The notes beneath the pieces are model-generated. The model was not told the DNA's origin. It did no database searches and worked only from the letters and a program-made list of their open reading frames with translations. DNA of 21,312 nucleotides, taken from assembly GCA_046153985.1 (NCBI GenBank), contig JBJXFD010000508.1:1-21312 (forward strand), written 5' to 3'. This stretch comes from JABWAJ01 sp046153985 (lineage in GTDB: Bacteria; Bacteroidota; Bacteroidia; Chitinophagales; Saprospiraceae). The position numbers were made by a program, and so were the translations under genes. Shown one piece after another: positions 13,527 through 21,312 of the stretch. Position 1 is the stretch's first letter. Every line of letters starts with the position of its first letter.

Positions 13527-16394
13527 ATGAATTGGAAATCAACCATACGGATAGCAGTAATTGGATTGGTGCTGACAGTGAAAACACTTGCTGCACAATC
13601 AACAGATTATGAGATTCGATACCTTGGCTTTCGGGAAGGATTGAAGGATCGGAATGTAACGGCTGTTTGCCATGACCACAAGGGCATTGTCTGGATTGGT
13701 ACAAGAACCGGGTTGTATCGCTACGACGGATATGAAATAACGCCATTTAGTATTTCGGGAACGGGTATCCAACCGAATTTTCAGGGAATTCAAATCAATT
13801 ATGTTCTGGAGGATGCCGATCGGAATTTGTGGGTAGCTGCAATGGGCAAAACCTTTGTGTTATCACCCAATCTGCAGCTTTTGGTCACCGCTGAATATTT
13901 CCAGAGCCTCATAACGGACGACAAAAAGCAAGTCTTTGGAAGTGAAAATAGCAAAGTAAGCCACCTTCAATTAGTTCACGAAGAAGGGGCCGTTAAGGTT
14001 GTCAAAAAGTGGACACCACTCAAAGGCAATTACCTTTTTAGAAAAACAGGGGACTCAAACCTCTGGTCATACGACTGCTTTTCCGGTAAGGTTCGCATTT
14101 TAGAAGAAAACCATCAGGTGCGGGAAGTGACTCAACGGCTAAGATCGGATCTGTGGATTTGTTATTTGAATTACGAGGGTGGGGCGTTCATCACTTACCC
14201 ACATAATAACGCATTTTTAGTGGGGGAACAACCTCCGTTTTTGCAACCATTACCGGAAACCACCAGAGACCTCAAAAATCCTTATTTTTTTAAAACACTA
14301 TTGAATGATTTTATAAGACAGAATACCTCCCTCTTTTCTCCTGAAATTGCTGGATTGATTAATCTCCCCAACGCCGTTGAGCCTGATCGTTATGGCAACC
14401 TTTGGGTGGGTACAGAATTTGGTGTTTTTCTGGTGATGAAACGCGGGGCCGGATTTCAATTCATTGAAGTTTTAAGAGGCGAACCTGCCCGCGCTATGTT
14501 CAAAAATGTAGACACGCTGATGGTTTCCGTGCCGGCAGGGTTGCAACTGATAAATTTGAAAACGGGCGCGTCTCTTGGGAAGCCGGATTTTATTGGAACA
14601 ACCCGGGTTATCCTTCCGGTTGGCGAAAAAAAATTGTTGCTTGCCGGTGAATTCGATCATCTTTATATTGTGGATAAAGGAAGTGGAAAGGTATTGAAGG
14701 AATTCGGACACAACCAGATATTCCACCAGTTCTCAGGCGTTAAACTACCGAACGGTCAATTTTGGATAGGAGGGCCTGCTTCCGGCATGTTACAAATTGA
14801 TCCAATGAATTATGAGAGGCCGGTGGTGTTAGGTTTAGGTCAAAATTACGCACGTATCAGGGCCGTTGTAGCGGGTCAGGATAACGAAATTTGGGCGGGG
14901 GGAGAAGGCGGATTATTCAGGGTCAAAGATTACAAGCTTTCAAACAACCTGCTGCCTGCAAACAAAACAGACCTTTTGATTACCTGTATGCTGAAAATGG
15001 GAGATACCCTCTGGCTGGGTACCCGCGCACATGGACTATTTTTGTTTGATGTAAAAAAGTTAGCATTTATCCACGAGCTTAGTACAGTGGACGGGCTGCC
15101 CAACCACGTGATCAACGCACTGCTTGCTGATCGGGATAACTACATTTGGATAAGCACCAACCAGGGGTTAAGCCAACTGAATCCCCAAACCGGAGAACTG
15201 GTGAATTTTTCTGCCAGAGATGGCCTGCAAATTGAAGAATTCAATATGTCTTCCGCTTCGTTCGATCCAGCATCAGGTCTCATGTTTTTTGGCGGGCTGA
15301 ACGGCGTAACCTGGTTTGACCCCTCAAAAATTGAAAAAAACATTATTGTTCCGGAAGTTTTTTTCTCCAAAATCCTCCGATCCGGACAAGTTGACGGCGA
15401 TATTGAAACGCTTTATCCCGATATGGAAGCGCCAGTCATCAAATTAGAAGCCAATGCCCGCTTTGTCGAATTTCACCTTGGTTCCACCGATTACGCAGCG
15501 CCGCAGCAAAATAGTTTTTGGCACAAATTAAAAGGGTTTGATGCCGACTGGGTTTCAGGCCATAATAACCCGGTCATACAATACAGTTCGCTGCCTGCCG
15601 GAGATTATACGTTATGCGTTCGCACCGTCAATCGGGAGGGGTATACCAGCCCGGAGAAATGCATTGGGCTCTACGTTAAGCAGGTTTTTTACAAAACATG
15701 GTGGTTTCGCGGGCTTATCGCCTTGTTATTGGGGGCAATGGCGCTGATTTATTACTTAGATAAAATCCGGCAGGTGAACCAGATCATCCACATAAAAAAA
15801 CAAATTGCAGACGACTTGCACGATGATGTGGCCGCTTCCCTCTCCCAAATTTCAATGCTCGCAAAATCATCGCTTCAGGAATCTGAATCCGGAAATACCA
15901 CGCTTACACAGATTGAAAGCCTGAGCGACGAAAGCATAGGCAAACTGAGTGATATTGTCTGGGCGATAGACGACAGGCCCCAAACGTTAGAGGCATTGGC
16001 AAACCGGCTTCAGGATCACGCTGAATCGGTTTTTTATCCGTTGCAAATTCGCATGAAAGCTGAAATCCACATTGCTGAATCGGTGCGTAACATTACTTCT
16101 CCGGTGCGCCACCACGTCCTGATGATTTTTAAGGAAGCGGTCAACAACATCGTTCGGCACTCAAACAGCAACTTTGTTTTCATCCGGCTTGAAAACCAAC
16201 GGAAGGAACTCGTTCTGGTCATTGAAAATTCGTTCAATGTCCTGAAAAGCGGGGCACATTCCAGCGGTAAGGGTTTAGACAGCATGGCCAAACGCGCCAG
16301 GCTGCTGAACGGTGATTTGAAAATTGAAAAAACGGACCGTTCTTTCCGGCTTATTTTGCAGGTTCCGGATATTTTTGGAAAAACATCCTTGTAA
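13527..16394 (+). CDS. Periplasmic-propeller sensor histidine kinase
   Basis: The 955-aa product is an inner-membrane sensor. A signal peptide or N-terminal anchor (residues 1-23) leads to a periplasmic sensor of reg_prop-type beta-propeller repeats, each with a (I/L)W(I/V)GT-like core: GIVWIGTRTGLYRYDGY, NLWVGTEFGVF, EIWAGGEGGLF, TLWLGTRAHGLF, YIWISTNQGLSQL. A Y_Y_Y-like domain (HKLKGFDADWV to QYSSLPAGDYTL) precedes one membrane helix near 728-748. The cytoplasmic part is a NarL-type kinase: a HisKA_3 box IADDLHDDVAASLSQI with His765, and HATPase_c with N-box FKEAVNNIVRHS and GKGLDSMAKRARLL. The G1 position reads IENSFN instead of the common DNG. It is not a hybrid kinase; its partner regulator follows after 11 nt. 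The ligand is unknown. Confidence 0.9.
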   Translation: MNWKSTIRIAVIGLVLTVKTLAAQSTDYEIRYLGFREGLKDRNVTAVCHDHKGIVWIGTRTGLYRYDGYEITPFSISGTGIQPNFQGIQINYVLEDADRNLWVAAMGKTFVLSPNLQLLVTAEYFQSLITDDKKQVFGSENSKVSHLQLVHEEGAVKVVKKWTPLKGNYLFRKTGDSNLWSYDCFSGKVRILEENHQVREVTQRLRSDLWICYLNYEGGAFITYPHNNAFLVGEQPPFLQPLPETTRDLKNPYFFKTLLNDFIRQNTSLFSPEIAGLINLPNAVEPDRYGNLWVGTEFGVFLVMKRGAGFQFIEVLRGEPARAMFKNVDTLMVSVPAGLQLINLKTGASLGKPDFIGTTRVILPVGEKKLLLAGEFDHLYIVDKGSGKVLKEFGHNQIFHQFSGVKLPNGQFWIGGPASGMLQIDPMNYERPVVLGLGQNYARIRAVVAGQDNEIWAGGEGGLFRVKDYKLSNNLLPANKTDLLITCMLKMGDTLWLGTRAHGLFLFDVKKLAFIHELSTVDGLPNHVINALLADRDNYIWISTNQGLSQLNPQTGELVNFSARDGLQIEEFNMSSASFDPASGLMFFGGLNGVTWFDPSKIEKNIIVPEVFFSKILRSGQVDGDIETLYPDMEAPVIKLEANARFVEFHLGSTDYAAPQQNSFWHKLKGFDADWVSGHNNPVIQYSSLPAGDYTLCVRTVNREGYTSPEKCIGLYVKQVFYKTWWFRGLIALLLGAMALIYYLDKIRQVNQIIHIKKQIADDLHDDVAASLSQISMLAKSSLQESESGNTTLTQIESLSDESIGKLSDIVWAIDDRPQTLEALANRLQDHAESVFYPLQIRMKAEIHIAESVRNITSPVRHHVLMIFKEAVNNIVRHSNSNFVFIRLENQRKELVLVIENSFNVLKSGAHSSGKGLDSMAKRARLLNGDLKIEKTDRSFRLILQVPDIFGKTSL

Positions 16395-16405
16395 AACCGT
16401 TTCTT

Positions 16406-17053
16406 ATGATCAATGTTGCGATGATTGAAGACAATGCACAATTCCGGCAGAATTTTCAGGATTATTGCGCCGGTTCGGAGCGCCTGGACTGCGTATTTGC
16501 CGTAGATTCCGTCGAGAAGTTTCAGAAACTTTACCGGGCGGAAAACGCGGCGCGTATTTTACTTTTGGACATCAACCTGCCAGGACTTTCCGGCCTCGAT
16601 GCAATTGGGATCCTTAAGCAAAAGTTGCCGGAAGAATCCGACATTGTCATGTACACCGTTTTTAATGATGCAGACGCTATCTTTAAAGCATTGTGTGGAG
16701 GTGCTACCGGCTATATGTTGAAAAGCCAGTCGCTGAAAAACATTGAAGAACAATTGATTGCGGTAGTTGAAGAGGGAGGCAGCGCGTTGTCTTCATCCGT
16801 TGCGCGGCGCATCGTTCAGTACTTTTCTCCAAAACAAAAGCGCCACATGGAATCGGAAGAAATGGAGCTCAAACCCACAGAGCGCCAAATTGTGCATTAC
16901 CTCATTGAAGGGATGACCTATCCTGAAATTGCCAGCGTAATGTCGCTCTCTGTCCAGGGCGTGAAATACCACCAACGCAGCATCTTCAAGAAGCTGAATA
17001 TTTCTTCGAGGAATGAAATCCACAAGGTTTTTTTGCCTTCGGATAAGGGGTAA
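16406..17053 (+). CDS. NarL/LuxR-family response regulator
   Basis: The 215-aa product has an N-terminal receiver domain with the acidic pair Glu8/Asp9, phospho-acceptor Asp55 (LLLDINLPGLSG), Thr84 and Lys106. A C-terminal LuxR-type helix-turn-helix occupies about residues 155-210, with LKPTERQIVHYLIEGMTYPE and IASVMSLSVQGVKYHQRSI. The kinase upstream is of the matching HPK7/NarL type and ends 11 nt earlier, so the two form a dedicated two-component pair. DNA targets are unknown; the 22-bp palindrome upstream of the kinase gene is one candidate for autoregulation. Transcription converges with acs downstream across a repeat-rich 298-nt spacer. Confidence 0.92.
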   Translation: MINVAMIEDNAQFRQNFQDYCAGSERLDCVFAVDSVEKFQKLYRAENAARILLLDINLPGLSGLDAIGILKQKLPEESDIVMYTVFNDADAIFKALCGGATGYMLKSQSLKNIEEQLIAVVEEGGSALSSSVARRIVQYFSPKQKRHMESEEMELKPTERQIVHYLIEGMTYPEIASVMSLSVQGVKYHQRSIFKKLNISSRNEIHKVFLPSDKG

Positions 17054-17140
17054 AAAGAGCCAGGTGTACCGCTTGGGCGAGCCCCTGCCTCCTGCGAGAG
17101 GCTGTCTCATAAGAGGCAAAAGGCAAGTTGCAAGACCTGT

Positions 17141-17153
17141 CCCGCCCAGCGGG
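17141..17153. repeat. Short GC-rich hairpin
   Basis: CCCGC and GCGGG pair perfectly around a CCA loop. The flanking CCTGT and AAGGCA recall the dispersed palindromes at 2902-2923. It lies 88 nt after the response-regulator stop codon and has no T run, so it is not a typical intrinsic terminator. Confidence 0.35.
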
Positions 17154-17202
17154 AAGGCAAATATTCGGAAAATCCCTCAAATTGGTTAAAAATCACAAAA
17201 AG

Positions 17203-17261
17203 CGGAGTTTCGCGGAGCAAAGCCACTCTGTGTGACTCCGTGTTTACTCCGCGAAACTCCG
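17203..17261. repeat. 15-bp perfect inverted repeat with internal ACTCCGTG repeats
   Basis: CGGAGTTTCGCGGAG (17203-17217) and CTCCGCGAAACTCCG (17247-17261) are exact complements around a 29-nt loop. The right half is built from four ACTCyGyG units spaced 10 to 11 bp (starting near 17225, 17235, 17246 and 17256). It lies between converging genes and could stop transcription from either side, but it lacks a T run. Confidence 0.6.
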
Positions 17262-17293
17262 TGCCATCCGCTCATGCGGCATAGAAAAACATA

Positions 17294-17315
17294 ATTTCGA
17301 CTGCGCTCAATTACC
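17294..17315. repeat. Second copy of the dispersed 22-bp TCGACTkCGCTCAAT repeat
   Basis: Twenty of 22 positions match 3916-3937, in the same orientation. The core is TTTCGACT-G-CGCTCAAT here and TTTCGACT-T-CGCTCAAT there. Repeats with this core are, to my knowledge, very common between genes in Bacteroidota and some other bacteria. Confidence 0.55.
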
Positions 17316-17351
17316 AACTCAGGAACCGTAGGGACCGAATTGTGATAGACA

Positions 17352-19256
17352 CTACACCAATTTCGCCCCCGTCTTTATCTCCTCCACCACCTCCGGGTTC
17401 AACAACGTCGAAATATCCCCCAGGTTACTCGTATCCCCTTCCGCTACTTTTCGCAGGATTCGGCGCATGATTTTGCCAGAACGGGTTTTGGGCAACCCCG
17501 AAACAATCTGGATTTTGTCGGGTCGGGCAATCGGGCCGATTTCATCCGAAACAACGTCCATAATTTCCCTGCGAAAATCATTTTCATTCGCTACAGGCTC
17601 TCTGGGAATCACATACGCGTAAATACCCTGCCCTTTGATGTCGTGCGGGTAACCAACTACTGCGGATTCCACCACTCCCGGGTGCTCGTTGATGGCGTTT
17701 TCCACTTCTGCCGTTCCGAGGCGGTGGCCGGAGACGTTCATGACGTCGTCTACCCGTCCGATGATGCGGTAGTAGCCGTCGGCATCCCGCCTGGCGCCGT
17801 CGCCGGTGAAATACAGGTCTTTAAACGCGGAGAAATAGGTAATCCGGCACCGCTCGTGGTCGCCGTAGGTCGTGCGCAGGATGCCCGGCCACGGGAATTT
17901 TAGGCAGAGGAGTCCCTCTACATCATTGCCTGTTATTTCGTTTCCGCTGGCATCTACCAGACAAGGCTGAACGCCAGGCAGGGGCAAAGTGGCAAAGCAG
18001 GGCTTGGTGGGCGTGACGCCCGCAATCGGAGAAATGAGCATGCCTCCGGTTTCGGTTTGCCACCAGGTATCTACGATGGGCGCTTTGCCACGGCCAATTT
18101 TTTCATCGTACCAATGCCATGCCTCTGCATTGATGGGTTCGCCAACCGTGCCCAATACTTTGATGGAAGAAAGGTCGTGGCCTTCCAGGTGTTGGTCGCC
18201 ATAGGCCATCAGCGCCCGAAGGGCTGTGGGCGCAGTATAAAAATGCGTCACTTTGTGCTTTTCGCAAACCTCCCAGAAACGCGACGGATCGGGGTAGGTA
18301 GGGACGCCTTCAAATAGAATGCTGGTGGCGCCGGCCAACAATGGGCCGTAAACAATGTAGGAATGCCCCGTTACCCAGCCAATATCAGCGGTACACCAAA
18401 AAACATCGCCTTCTTCGTATTGGAAAACCGTTTCAAAGGTATAGCAGGTGTAGACCATATAACCGCCGCAGGTGTGTACCACGCCTTTGGGTTTGCCCGT
18501 TGACCCGGAGGTGTACAGGATGAAGAGCAGGTCTTCTGAATCCATTTCTTCCGCTTCGCAGGTATCAGACTGATGGTCTACTTCTAAGTGCCACCACTTG
18601 TCGCGGCCTTCCACCCAGTCAATATCATTATAGGTGTTGTTGTAGACCAATACCGTTTCCACGGTGTCGCACCCCATCGCTAAGGCTTCATCTACAATGT
18701 GTTTGACCCCAATGTGTTTGGGGCCGCGGTCGTTGTAATCGGAGCAGATGACCATTTTTGCGCCGGCGTCTTTGATGCGGTCAGCTAAGGAATGGGCTGA
18801 AAATCCGGCAAATACAACGGAATGAACCGCGCCGATGCGGGCGCAGGCCAATACGCCGATGGCCAATTCCGGCACCATAGGCATGTAAAAACAAATCCGG
18901 TCGCCTTTGCCGATGCCGTTGGCGCGCAGGGCATTGGCTGCCCTGCATACTTCCGCGTGCAATTGCCGGTAGGTGAATGTGCGCACATCGCCGTCGGGTT
19001 TATTCGGCTCGAAAAGGAGCGCCACCTGATCGCCCCGGGTCTCCAAATGGCGATCGAGGCAATTTTCGGTAATGTTGAGCTTTCCGTTCAAAAACCACTT
19101 AATATCAGGCTCGCGAAAATTCCATTCCAACACTTTGCCCCAAGGCTTCCGCCAGGAGAAAGCAGCGGCCTGTTCAGCCCAGAAAGTTTCCGGATCCTGC
19201 ACGCTTTTTGCGTAAACTTCCCTGTAATCTTCGATCGTATTTATTCGTTGAGCCAT
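17352..19256 (-). CDS. acs: Acetyl-CoA synthetase (acetate-CoA ligase, AMP-forming)
   Basis: Acs activates acetate to acetyl-CoA through an acetyl-AMP intermediate, in the cytoplasm. The 634-aa length is close to the usual 640-655. An N-terminal ACAS_N part has VQDPETFWAEQAAAFSW and FREPDIKWFLNGKLN. The ATP-binding P-loop YTSGSTGKPKG is at 248-258, and DTWWQTETGGMLISP carries the acyl and nucleotide pocket, with Trp marking acetate-size substrates. The hinge and C-domain have YFTGDGARRDADGYYRIIGR and DDVMNVSGHRLGTAEVE. The terminal LPKTRSGKIMRR has Lys595, the residue that regulatory acetylation blocks in the family. The start ATG 19256 abuts a tandem repeat array that fills the whole upstream region, so the promoter position is unclear. 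It may be co-transcribed with the transporter upstream. Confidence 0.96.
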   Translation of the reverse strand: MAQRINTIEDYREVYAKSVQDPETFWAEQAAAFSWRKPWGKVLEWNFREPDIKWFLNGKLNITENCLDRHLETRGDQVALLFEPNKPDGDVRTFTYRQLHAEVCRAANALRANGIGKGDRICFYMPMVPELAIGVLACARIGAVHSVVFAGFSAHSLADRIKDAGAKMVICSDYNDRGPKHIGVKHIVDEALAMGCDTVETVLVYNNTYNDIDWVEGRDKWWHLEVDHQSDTCEAEEMDSEDLLFILYTSGSTGKPKGVVHTCGGYMVYTCYTFETVFQYEEGDVFWCTADIGWVTGHSYIVYGPLLAGATSILFEGVPTYPDPSRFWEVCEKHKVTHFYTAPTALRALMAYGDQHLEGHDLSSIKVLGTVGEPINAEAWHWYDEKIGRGKAPIVDTWWQTETGGMLISPIAGVTPTKPCFATLPLPGVQPCLVDASGNEITGNDVEGLLCLKFPWPGILRTTYGDHERCRITYFSAFKDLYFTGDGARRDADGYYRIIGRVDDVMNVSGHRLGTAEVENAINEHPGVVESAVVGYPHDIKGQGIYAYVIPREPVANENDFRREIMDVVSDEIGPIARPDKIQIVSGLPKTRSGKIMRRILRKVAEGDTSNLGDISTLLNPEVVEEIKTGAKLV

Positions 19257-19356
19257 GGTTGGTACTGGTTATTGGTATATTGGTTATTGGTTATTGGTTA
19301 CTGGTATATTGGTTATTGGTATATTGGTTATTGGTTATTGGTTACTAATTATTGGT
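19257..19356. repeat. Heptamer-based tandem array abutting the acs start codon
   Basis: The plus strand reads as about a dozen units of GGTTATT or GGTTACT (7 bp), interspersed with GGTATATT (8 bp). A higher-order 29-bp block (GGTATATT, GGTTATT, GGTTATT, GGTTACT) occurs twice, with a shorter copy between. The array starts at the base next to the acs ATG on the minus strand. It would form the entire proximal leader of acs, where no Shine-Dalgarno sequence is seen. Confidence 0.8.
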
Positions 19357-19398
19357 ATGTCTGTAATGATTGAAGAAACGAAACCTCCATCATGTTCC

Positions 19399-19715
19399 CA
19401 CCAATAACAAATAAAAGATAACCAATAACCACATCGTAGAAGGCATAAATATAGCGAACAATTTCAGTCGGGAAACAGCAGAGCGCTATTAAAATAGAGA
19501 AGTATCCTATTTTTAACCAGCCCCCACCCCACTTAAGCCGGAATCCTAAACAGACCAATAACAAATAACCAGTAACCAATAACCACCCCACCAAGCCGCA
19601 ATCCTAAACAGACCAATAACCAATAACAAATAACCAGTAACCAGTACCCCCACCCCACCAGGCCGCAATCCTAAACAGACCAATAACCACTAACAAATAA
19701 CCAGTAACCACCCCA
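19399..19715. repeat. Inverted counterpart array with three 58-67-bp composite repeats
   Basis: ACCAATAAC-type units, the complement of the array near acs, occur at 19399-19431 and from about 19550 to 19710. In the latter part they are embedded in a composite unit. AATCCTAAACAGACCAATAAC-like starts occur at 19542, 19600 and 19667, each followed by AAATAACCAGTAACC and a C-rich CCACCCCACC stretch. Spacing is 58 and 67 bp. The last copy ends at the stop codon of the small membrane-protein gene. The stretch from 19432 to 19541 is mostly unique and shows no convincing gene. Confidence 0.75.
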
Positions 19716-19946
19716 TCACTCCCGGTCATACTCGCCACTAACCGAATAGTACCCGAAAATCAGCATACTCCCCACAATCAACGGCGTGAGGATAAAAAGC
19801 ATAATGATCCCGAAAACGAGGTCGGATTGATTGCCCGCCAGGCCGCTGTTGAATTTGGGCAACCCGATGGACGTAATGCTGAAATACCCGGCTATGGCGC
19901 TCAAGGCCAGCCAAAGGAAGCCTGCTATTCTTCTGATTTTGTTCAT
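19716..19946 (-). CDS. Small two-helix membrane protein, partner of the MFS transporter
   Basis: The 76-aa product has two hydrophobic segments (about residues 7-27 and 43-66) joined by a polar loop and ends GYYSVSGEYDRE. The pattern resembles small Bacteroidota membrane proteins of the DUF6814 type, as I recall them, which often sit next to MFS symporters; I hold that name loosely. It begins 12 nt after the transporter stop codon, so the two are almost certainly co-transcribed. A role as accessory subunit or stabiliser of the transporter is plausible but is inference. Its stop codon directly touches the last copy of the composite repeat array. Confidence 0.7.
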   Translation of the reverse strand: MNKIRRIAGFLWLALSAIAGYFSITSIGLPKFNSGLAGNQSDLVFGIIMLFILTPLIVGSMLIFGYYSVSGEYDRE

Positions 19947-19958
19947 ATTAGTAAAGCT

Positions 19959-21312
19959 TTAATCCTCAACATTGGTGTCTTTTCCGTTAATATACAGCAA
20001 CCCGATCACAAAACAAACCCCGGCAATGATGATGGGGTACCAGATGCCCTGCAAAAACCAGTCCGGGTTCCCGTTTCCTTTGGCTGTTGTAGCCAAATAA
20101 GTCGCCACAGCAGGCATCAGGCCGCCAAAAATCCCGTTGCCAATGTGGTAAGGCAGGGACATGGAGGTGTAGCGAATTTTTGTGGGAAACATTTCCACCA
20201 AAAACGCCGCAATCGGCCCGTAAACCATCGTCACAAAAATAATCTGGATGAAAATGAGCAGAATGAGCATCCAGAATGCCGAAGCGGGAAGCAGGGTTGC
20301 CGCTTTGATTTTTACGGGAGGGGCTTCGCGGGGGTTATCCGCCAGTTTTAGCGCCGTTTGCGTTTCGTTGAATACAGCGCCATCCGTGAATTCCTTGTGG
20401 GTAATGGTAGTGATGACGCTGTCTGCCGGGTTCTTTTGGTCCGCTTGCCGCGAAACCACGACGGTGGTTTTTTGGGTGATTTCGATGCGCTGCCCATTGC
20501 TTGCCAGACCATACATGGCTCGGTAAATTGGAAAATAGCTCAGGATGGCAATCAGCATCCCCGCGAGCATGACCGGTTTGCGGCCTATTTTGTCAGAAAG
20601 CCATCCAAATAAGACAAAAAATGGCGTACCAAAAACAAAAGCCCAGGTCATCATTTTTTCCACCTGCAAAGCATCCACGCCGCAATCCGTTTTCAGGAAA
20701 CTCATCGCGTAATAGTGCCCGGTGTACCAGATCACCCCCTGCCCCATCGTAGCGCCCAACAAGGCGAGCAGGACGTATTTAAAGTTTAATTTGTTTCCGA
20801 AACTTGCAGTCAGCGGGTTAGAAACCGTTTCGCCGGCTGCTTTGGCTTTCGCAAACAGCGGCGACTCCTTCATGTTCCGCCGAATCAGGTACGAAATGCC
20901 GATCATAAGAATGGAAACCCAAAAAGGAATGCGCCAGCCCCAGTCCGAAAAACCCTTTTCGCCCATTGCAGACTTGGTGACCATGATGACCAACAGCGAA
21001 GTGAATAAGCCTAAGGTTGCCGTCGTTTGAATCCAGGAAGTCCAGTAGCCCCGCCTTTCGGCAGGAGCATGTTCTGCCACGTAAGTCGCCGCGCCGCCAT
21101 ATTCCCCGCCAAGGGCCAAACCTTGCAACAGCCGCAGGATCAAAACCAAAACCGGCGCCATGAAGCCGATTGTTTCGTACCCTGGCACACAACCGATCAG
21201 AAAAGTCGCCCCCCCCATGAGCAGAAGCGTCATCATGAAGGTGTATTTTCTGCCGACGATATCGCCCAGCCGCCCGAAAAATAACGCCCCGAACGGCCGC
21301 ACCACAAAGCCC
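19959..21312 (-). CDS. MFS metabolite:H+ symporter (MHS family), N-terminus cut by the window end
   Basis: The visible 450 residues lack the first membrane helix; the frame stays open to the window edge and reads GFVVRPFGALFFGRLGDIVGRK there. That motif and GWLSDKIGRKPVM are the paired cytoplasmic loops 2-3 and 8-9 of the MFS. RLLQGLALGGEYGGAATYVAEHAP is the signature of the metabolite:H+ symporter family (ProP, KgtP, ShiA relatives). These carry osmolytes or organic acids. Between helices 9 and 10 there is a polar insert of about 80 residues (from NGQRIEITQ to PPVKIKAATLL) expected on the periplasmic side, longer than in E. coli ProP. Location upstream of acs suggests a carboxylate substrate, which is inference. 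A small membrane protein gene follows after 12 nt. Confidence 0.88.
   Translation of the reverse strand, partial: GFVVRPFGALFFGRLGDIVGRKYTFMMTLLLMGGATFLIGCVPGYETIGFMAPVLVLILRLLQGLALGGEYGGAATYVAEHAPAERRGYWTSWIQTTATLGLFTSLLVIMVTKSAMGEKGFSDWGWRIPFWVSILMIGISYLIRRNMKESPLFAKAKAAGETVSNPLTASFGNKLNFKYVLLALLGATMGQGVIWYTGHYYAMSFLKTDCGVDALQVEKMMTWAFVFGTPFFVLFGWLSDKIGRKPVMLAGMLIAILSYFPIYRAMYGLASNGQRIEITQKTTVVVSRQADQKNPADSVITTITHKEFTDGAVFNETQTALKLADNPREAPPVKIKAATLLPASAFWMLILLIFIQIIFVTMVYGPIAAFLVEMFPTKIRYTSMSLPYHIGNGIFGGLMPAVATYLATTAKGNGNPDWFLQGIWYPIIIAGVCFVIGLLYINGKDTNVED

Noticed and set aside
19349..19594. Minus-strand open frame of 81 codons with hydrophobic content upstream of acs
   Set aside because: It begins and ends in the low-complexity arrays, and much of its hydrophobicity (VIGYLL-like words) is the translation of the repeats. 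No promoter, start context or family resemblance supports it.
19257..19715. CRISPR-like array
   Set aside because: Units are 7-8 bp or contiguous 58-67-bp composites without unique spacers, and no cas gene is present.

Overview
The window comes from a free-living member of the Bacteroidota, and the gene content would fit a Saprospiria-type lineage, although nothing here fixes the family. The signs are a type IX secretion plug protein, TAnnTTTG-type promoter boxes upstream of several genes, start codons without Shine-Dalgarno sequences, small lipoproteins and outer-membrane proteins with Bacteroidota-style signal peptides, and a propeller-type sensor kinase. Most of the window is ordinary chromosome. 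I found no rRNA, tRNA, CRISPR array, prophage, transposase or defence system.

Region 1 (1-6371) is a cell-surface block. It holds a cysteine-rich lipoprotein gene (+), tail-to-tail and overlapping with an operon (-) for an outer-membrane barrel protein and the Kdo transferase WaaA. A divergent run (+) follows: UDP-glucuronate decarboxylase, dTDP-glucose 4,6-dehydratase (RfbB) and a T9SS plug protein 6 nt behind rfbB. These genes make LPS core and nucleotide sugars, and one serves the secretion system whose cargo is anchored to LPS in some Bacteroidota.

Region 2 (6373-9329) is the purine branch point. purB (IMP to AMP) and guaB (IMP to XMP/GMP) are divergent. Their shared 134-nt spacer holds a perfect 18-bp palindrome and a second, imperfect copy 20 bp away, a strong candidate for an operator controlling both branches.

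Region 3 (9486-13111) holds yidC with a clear terminator, a Trp-rich (TspO/MBR-like) membrane protein and a DUF6265-like exported protein. Low-complexity repeats in direct and inverted orientation lie between the last two.

Region 4 (13112-17053) begins with a 415-nt non-coding stretch. It holds a 142-bp element with imperfect terminal inverted repeats and a perfect 22-bp palindrome. These precede a two-component pair: a periplasmic-propeller sensor kinase and a NarL-type response regulator.

Region 5 (17054-21312) holds acetyl-CoA synthetase (-), a small membrane protein (-) and an MFS metabolite:H+ symporter cut by the window end (-). The 459-nt spacer upstream of acs is filled from the stop codon of one gene to the start codon of the next by 7-bp-based repeats in inverted orientation. 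The gene set suggests uptake and activation of a short carboxylate.

The most unusual material is in the spacers rather than the genes: two putative operators, a MITE-like element, several dispersed palindromes and two inverted low-complexity arrays.
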